DNA from: an uncultured Eubacteriales bacterium
GTDB taxonomy: Bacteria; Bacillota; Clostridia; Oscillospirales; CAG-272
Length of the DNA: 64,000 bases
Reading direction: 5' to 3'
NCBI GenBank assembly: GCA_934433485.1
Contig: CAKRZR010000007.1
Location: forward strand, 53,503 to 117,502
A model generated the notes under the pieces. That model worked only from the letters and a program-made list of their open reading frames with translations. It had not been told where the DNA came from and ran no database searches. A program made the translations under genes and the position numbers. Numbering within the stretch: position 1 is the stretch's first letter; each line of letters opens with the position of its first letter. Of this stretch, positions 60,230 to 64,000 are shown piece by piece.

Positions 60230-60691
60230 TCAGTCGAGACCGATCAGCTCCGTGGTCCAATTCGCGGCCTGGATCCTGTTGTCGATCAGCCGCAGCTCCT
60301 TTGCCATCCTGTCCGTCTGCCGGTTGAGCGCGGGAACATCCACCGCCGGGACGATCAGGATCTCGGAATGCGTCATCTGGCGCGTCACCTCGCTTGCCTC
60401 ATTCACGAGCCGCCGATAGATCTCAAGCTTCTCCCTCAGCGTGTCCCGGTGCGCGATCCACTCCGTCAGCGTCCTGCCGTCCACCACCGTCGCGCTGTTG
60501 GTCCCGTTGATCGCCGTGATCAGAGCCGCCAGCCGATCCATCACGCCATCCAACGTCTGAATCAGCTCCGCGGGATCCTCCGTCGGCCTGGACCCTTGGG
60601 CAGTCCGCGCGTTGTTGACGATCCGCGCCTCCAGCTGCCCGATCACCCGCCGCAGATCCGCCCGCTCCTGCAATGCCTCCGCCAGTTTCAT
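60230..60691 (-). CDS. DIP1984-like family protein
   Basis: 153 residues, helical: MKLAEALQERADLRRVIGQL, ITAINGTNSATVV, RDTLREKLEIYRRLVNEAS and LIDNRIQAANWTTELIGLD match the DIP1984 (septicolysin-like) small protein family from recall. Function unknown. The ATG at 60691 with GGAGG is preferred over GTG 60712. It has its own promoter at 60727 and no evident partner, though phage-like genes follow on the same strand upstream. Confidence 0.7.
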   Translation of the reverse strand: MKLAEALQERADLRRVIGQLEARIVNNARTAQGSRPTEDPAELIQTLDGVMDRLAALITAINGTNSATVVDGRTLTEWIAHRDTLREKLEIYRRLVNEASEVTRQMTHSEILIVPAVDVPALNRQTDRMAKELRLIDNRIQAANWTTELIGLD

Positions 60692-60726
60692 AGCCAAATC
60701 CTCCGTTTTCACGTTCTCTCACCTAC

Positions 60727-60755
60727 AGTATACCACAAAAACGGAAAAATGTCAA
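60727..60755 (-). promoter_or_regulatory. Promoter of the DIP1984-like gene
   Basis: TTGACA (60755-60750) and TATACT (60732-60727), 17-nt spacing. Confidence 0.8.
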
Positions 60756-60809
60756 CAAAAGAACAAAATTTCCCCACATTCACTCCATAACCAATAACTA
60801 CATCCATCC

Positions 60810-60880
60810 CCCTTTATAAAGTTTTTTGGATAGGGGGCGCGGGGGAAAACCTTTTTTTCAAAAAAGGTCTTCCCCCGCAT
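60810..60880 (-). repeat. Repeat family A, copy 4
   Basis: Minus-strand hairpin GCGGGGGAAGACC..GGTTTTCCCCCGCG followed by CCCCCTATCCAAAAAACTTT. It supplies the last residues and stop of the 60858-61172 gene. A 12-nt tandem duplicate (ATCCAAATCATT twice) adjoins it at 60879-60902. Confidence 0.75.
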
Positions 60881-61172
60881 CCAAATCATTATCCAAATCA
60901 TTCTTTTGCAGCTTGATCCGGTTCTCCATTGCGGATTTTATAAGATAGCCGACTACGCCGCAGCTCATGGGGGCGCCGATGTACGTGAGCAGCTCCGCTA
61001 TCGATGTGTTGTCCGGGGTCACGCGCCATTGCAACAGACAGAATACCATGCCGTACGCAAGCCCTGCGAACCACGCGATCACCAGGCCCGTCAACAGCCG
61101 CTTTGAGTATTCCCGCGTCCGGTGGGTCTCCGAGCGATGCGTCTGCACGGTTCTCCGCACACGGTACTTCAT
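60858..61172 (-). CDS. Small membrane protein of a phage-lysis-like module
   Basis: 104 residues, two hydrophobic segments (about 30-48 and 62-85), basic N-terminus (KYRVRRTVQTHRSETHRTRE). The gene overlaps the stop of the M23 gene by ATGA. Position next to a lysin-like and a holin-like gene suggests a holin or partner; not recognised by sequence. The C-terminus (DLDNDLDAGEDLF) is read into repeat family A. Confidence 0.55.
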   Translation of the reverse strand: MKYRVRRTVQTHRSETHRTREYSKRLLTGLVIAWFAGLAYGMVFCLLQWRVTPDNTSIAELLTYIGAPMSCGVVGYLIKSAMENRIKLQKNDLDNDLDAGEDLF

Positions 61173-62380
61173 CCGAACACCACCACGGAGTTGATCCGCC
61201 GATTCCCGGCCGTGCCGCCCGCTTTGCCGTCCCAAGCGCGATAGTAGCTGCCGCCGCCGTCGAGACACAGCACCTCCGTAAATCCTTCATTTTGCAGTTT
61301 TTTCCATATCTCCATGCCGTAGATATAATTGCGCGTTTTCGTCTGTCCAAATATGTGCCACAATTTTCCATTTTTGATGCCGATCCAGTGGCGCCAGCCG
61401 GGGACCATACAGCTTTCGTCCCAGCCCTGCGGCTTCACAAATCGATGGTAGTCCACATCGTCCCCGCGCCGCACCGTCGGCACACCGGAGATCGCGTAGC
61501 GCGTATTCGCGGGGATCGTCTCCAGCTCTGCCACGTACGGCGCGCCGCTTTCCGGGATTACCAGCGTAGACGGCGTCTTTCCATGAAACTGTGCCGACGC
61601 GTTCGCACTGCAATCGTACCGCAGCTTGCCGCTCTGTACATACGGCGCGAGATATTTCCGCGAGACCGCCGGAATTTTTGGCATATCGCAGCAAAGATTT
61701 CCGACCGGCAGCGTAAACACCACCCCCGATTCACTTTTGTAATTCGCGAAGAATCCGCCGTTTGCGTACTTGGAATAAGGCGCGTCCCGCTTGCCGGCGT
61801 CGTGATACACGATCCGCATTTCCGAGACCGGCACGAATGTCAATCCGTCCCGTGTATAGGAAGTTTTTCCCTTTTCGTTTCCTGTAATTTCCTGTCCATT
61901 GCTCGTTTTTTTCGTGGAATGTTCGCCTTGATTTCCTTTATTTCCCATTCTCACCGCATATTCTCCTACCACGTTCGGGATTCCGAGCAGCGCTGTCGGA
62001 TCGATCGCCACGCCGGATTTACGCACCTCGAAATGCAGGTGTCCGCCCGTGACCTTTCCCGTCGCGCCCTCGATTCCAATTGCTTCTCCCGCGCGCACCG
62101 TTTGTCCCGCACGCACCAGCCGCTTCGACAGATGGCAGTAATACACCATTCGCCCATCTGCAAGATCCAACCGCACGTATTCCCCCCATTCGGACGTTCG
62201 GCTGTCTGGATCCGTGACGCGGAGCGACCGTCCGATCACACCATCCGCCACCGCGCAGACCGTTTTGTCTGCCGGATCCCCGACCAGGTCTATACCGCGG
62301 TGCATTTCCGCCTGTCCGAACAGCATCCGTCTGCCGTAAGGCGACGTTACACGCACCACGCCCGTTTTGTATGGCAGCAT
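61169..62380 (-). CDS. M23 peptidase fused to phosphodiester-glycosidase-like domain
   Basis: 403 residues, no signal peptide. N-terminal M23 domain with HRGIDL (His27, Asp31) and GGHLHFEV (His114, His116); C-terminal half resembles the NAGPA/phosphodiester glycosidase family (GGFFANYK, then CLDGGGSYYRAW with DGGGS at 374-378 and RRINSVVVFG). Together these suit cleavage of cell-wall peptides and phosphodiester-linked sugars; without a signal peptide a phage-style lysin released through a holin is likely. GGAGAGG ribosome site at 62380. Middle member of the trio 62759-60858. Confidence 0.82.
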   Translation of the reverse strand: MLPYKTGVVRVTSPYGRRMLFGQAEMHRGIDLVGDPADKTVCAVADGVIGRSLRVTDPDSRTSEWGEYVRLDLADGRMVYYCHLSKRLVRAGQTVRAGEAIGIEGATGKVTGGHLHFEVRKSGVAIDPTALLGIPNVVGEYAVRMGNKGNQGEHSTKKTSNGQEITGNEKGKTSYTRDGLTFVPVSEMRIVYHDAGKRDAPYSKYANGGFFANYKSESGVVFTLPVGNLCCDMPKIPAVSRKYLAPYVQSGKLRYDCSANASAQFHGKTPSTLVIPESGAPYVAELETIPANTRYAISGVPTVRRGDDVDYHRFVKPQGWDESCMVPGWRHWIGIKNGKLWHIFGQTKTRNYIYGMEIWKKLQNEGFTEVLCLDGGGSYYRAWDGKAGGTAGNRRINSVVVFG

Positions 62381-62438
62381 TGTATCCCTCTCCTTTCCGT
62401 TCATTTGTTCACAAGCGCCTGCCTCATGCCTCTTTTCG

Positions 62439-62759
62439 TCATTTTCGTTGCTCTGTGTCCGCACTCGGCAGCGACAGCACTTCCTCATAGAGCCGCGTCG
62501 CCACATCATTGCCGCCCAACGTATGATATGCGCTATAGGCTCGTTTCAGTGCCTCCTTTGCGTACACAGGGCACCATTTTTTCGCCGTGTACTGTTCATT
62601 GCAGCGCAAAATCTCCGCGCGCAGCAGGCATTGTACGCCGATCTCCAATGCGTTGGTGTGTTTTCGCTGTGTCCGTACATACGCCGTCACGCCGGAGAGC
62701 ACGCTGCCGCATAAAAACGGCACCGCCCAGTCGATGACCTCCCGCATGATCTCGCTCAT
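62439..62759 (-). CDS. Phage holin-like/tail-module small protein
   Basis: 106 residues. N-terminal membrane helix (about 8-27, WAVPFLCGSVLSGVTAYV), then VQCLLRAEILRCNEQYTAKK, CPVYAKEALKRAYSAYHTLG and GNDVATRLYEEVLSLP. I recall this pattern in small membrane proteins of clostridial prophages next to endolysins. GGAGGGG ribosome site. First gene of the minus-strand trio with a promoter at 62812. No other phage genes are in the window, so it may be a remnant or a domesticated lysis cassette. Confidence 0.65.
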   Translation of the reverse strand: MSEIMREVIDWAVPFLCGSVLSGVTAYVRTQRKHTNALEIGVQCLLRAEILRCNEQYTAKKWCPVYAKEALKRAYSAYHTLGGNDVATRLYEEVLSLPSADTEQRK

Positions 62760-62811
62760 AACGTATTCCCCTCCTTTCTTTTCTTTTTCGTCAATGAACG
62801 CGCGTTCCTAT

Positions 62812-62840
62812 ATTATAGCACAACCGTTCTTGTTTGTCAA
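62812..62840 (-). promoter_or_regulatory. Promoter of the lysis-like trio
   Basis: TTGACA (62840-62835) and TATAAT (62817-62812), 17-nt spacing. Confidence 0.8.
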
Positions 62841-62939
62841 CCCCCACGGTATTCGCATCGGAAACATACAAAAAAGCCTCCGAACCTGGTGCAGGAACGG
62901 AGACAAATCACTATATTTTTATAAGATTCTGCTCTTTTC

Positions 62940-63458
62940 TCAGTAAGGCAATGCGATATCCGGGAACAGAGTGCGGAAAAACGGGGTCATACGCCGCACC
63001 TGATGGTCAATGGCTTGACCGGACATGAGGAATACGCGGAAGGCAGCCGCGTCAAGCCAGCGGTATGACACGGTTTCCCCCTGCTGCAAGCGGATCGAAT
63101 CCTTTTCCGCCGCCGTGACGCACAGATATGTGTGATAGTGGGTGTGGATCGGTTCCACGACCTGCCGTGCGATCTCCGTGAATACACCGCTCGCGATGCC
63201 GGTTTCCTCACGCAGCTCCCGTTTTGCGCAGTCGATGGCGGTCTCCCCAACCAGTGCCGATCCGCCTGCCGTTGCTTCCCAACAGCCGGGATACGCTTTT
63301 TTCGCCGGATCTCGTTGCATAAGCAGGAATGTGCCGTCTGTGTGACGCACCAGAATCTCGCTCACGAGATGATACAGTCCGTCCGGGATCGGTTCGTCGC
63401 GCACCAGTGTTTTTCCGGTACGTACCTCGTCACGGGTATACGCATCCCACAGCTCCAT
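62940..63458 (-). CDS. Nudix hydrolase
   Basis: 172 residues. Nudix box GSALVGETAIDCAKRELREE then TGI at about 66-88 fits GX5EX7REUXEEXGU. The flanking YPGCWEATAGG and PIHTHYHTYLCV suggest the IDI/MutT-like group that removes NMP from nucleoside-diphosphate compounds. AAGGAGG ribosome site at 63458; the frame extends further upstream across the tRNA region and should not be used. Single gene, between the lysis-like trio and tRNA-Ala. Confidence 0.85.
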   Translation of the reverse strand: MELWDAYTRDEVRTGKTLVRDEPIPDGLYHLVSEILVRHTDGTFLLMQRDPAKKAYPGCWEATAGGSALVGETAIDCAKRELREETGIASGVFTEIARQVVEPIHTHYHTYLCVTAAEKDSIRLQQGETVSYRWLDAAAFRVFLMSGQAIDHQVRRMTPFFRTLFPDIALPY

Positions 63459-63514
63459 ATGCCGCGCCTCCTTTTTTGTATAGCATCTGCCTAACGTTTC
63501 CTGAATTGTAGGAT

Positions 63515-63550
63515 GAAAAAAGGACACCAACCTACGTATCATTGGTGTCC
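63515..63550 (-). terminator. Terminator of tRNA-Ala
   Basis: GGACACCAA/TTGGTGTCC stem followed by TTTTTT on the minus strand, 9 nt past the tRNA. Confidence 0.85.
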
Positions 63551-63558
63551 CGGAACCA

Positions 63559-63631
<73 letters not shown>

Positions 63632-63641
63632 GGATGCAATT

Positions 63642-63670
63642 AGTATACCATATTTGCACCGATTTGTCAA
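63642..63670 (-). promoter_or_regulatory. Promoter of tRNA-Ala
   Basis: TTGACA (63670-63665) and TATACT (63647-63642), 17-nt spacing. Confidence 0.85.
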
Positions 63671-63694
63671 GAGATATTTCTATATTTATGATTT

Positions 63695-63761
63695 TGCGGG
63701 AAAAAACTTTTTAAAAAAAGTCTTTCCCCGCACCCCTTTTCAAAAACCTTTATAGAAATGG
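63695..63761 (+). repeat. Repeat family A, copy 5
   Basis: GCGGGAAAAAACTTTTTAAA..CTTTCCCCGC hairpin followed by CCCCTTTTCAAAAACCTTTA and AGAAATGG; the same order as the other copies. Confidence 0.78.
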
Positions 63762-63855
63762 ATATATATTACATAGCACACCATCATTATAGAGTATCTT
63801 CAAAAATGCCATTTCACTCTCTTATACAGCTTTTCAAACCTTGTCTTCTGCCTCA

Positions 63856-64000
63856 AGAGCGTGCTAGTTTTCTCTCCTACATGACTTCACGATATGCACC
63901 GTACCACCCATGCCCAACATCGAAGAATTTTCCCGTAAGGGAAAATTCTGGAGAGCGTGCCGGTTTTCTCTCCTACATGACTTCACGATATGCACCGTAC
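63856..64000. repeat. Direct repeat unit at the window end
   Basis: A 49-nt unit (AGAGCGTGCTAG.. to ..GCACCGTAC) at 63856-63904 recurs at 63952-64000, differing in two bases. The period is 96 nt; the unit after it contains a perfect hairpin GAATTTTCCC/GGGAAAATTC (63925-63948). The array runs off the window. Spacer palindrome and unit length argue against CRISPR. Confidence 0.85.

Noticed and set aside
63856..64000. Possible CRISPR array
   Set aside because: Repeat of 49 nt with only two visible units, a palindromic spacer and no cas genes; better described as a tandem repeat.

Overview
The window looks like chromosome of a GC-rich, anaerobic, gut-type Clostridia (Firmicutes). Grounds: strong AGGAGG-type ribosome sites, sigma-A promoters nearly all of the form TTGACA-17-TATACT, a T-box leader, a yybP-ykoY-like leader, a Na+-pump decarboxylase beta subunit, the GGGtGRT/NifU-like pair, and lipoproteins and glycan genes typical of mucin- or fibre-feeding Clostridia. 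The genus cannot be named from the sequence alone.

Layout. 0.1-4.7 kb: minus-strand Gld-type ABC export operon. 5.6-6.6: MreB. 6.7-13.3: GH13-like enzyme and three tandem solute-binding lipoproteins. 13.5-14.9: MATE pump. 14.9-23.3: minus-strand operon with a 1,897-residue secreted GH20-like protein, a 74-residue Cys-containing precursor-like peptide, an HprK-like kinase, a radical SAM/SPASM enzyme and a PqqD-like protein, i.e. a candidate RiPP locus. 23.6-25.2: OadB-like protein and small OadG-like subunit behind a structured leader. 25.3-27.4: glycoside-hydrolase-like protein; tRNA-Pro. 27.9-31.0: XRE regulator, NifU-like and GGGtGRT proteins. 31.1-38.0: AraC regulator, solute-binding lipoprotein, sialidase-like protein, N-acetylneuraminate lyase, a TIM-barrel hydrolase-like protein and a sugar isomerase/epimerase-like protein; this reads as a sialoglycan module. 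38.1-41.5: DUF975-like protein, DtxR-like repressor, FeoA, FeoB. 41.5-47.7: lipoprotein, M23 peptidase, beta-helix lipoprotein, two surface proteins and a ThuA-like protein. 47.9-54.8: XRE-cupin-AMP-ligase fusion, an orphan T-box inside inverted repeats, RNase R and SecG. 55.4-59.9: third surface protein, DUF11 protein, DUF4838-like protein, sulfotransferase. 60.2-63.6: DIP1984-like protein, phage-lysis-like trio, Nudix hydrolase, tRNA-Ala.

Main points of interest: (1) the kinase-containing RiPP-like operon; (2) three surface proteins sharing a near-identical C-terminal signal built on PKTFD in place of LPxTG; (3) an apparent Mn2+-type ON riboswitch in front of an orphan OadB/OadG-like pair, hinting at metal export; (4) an orphan T-box between roughly 260-300 bp inverted arms; (5) three families of short intergenic repeats, two copies of which supply the C-terminal codons of neighbouring genes.
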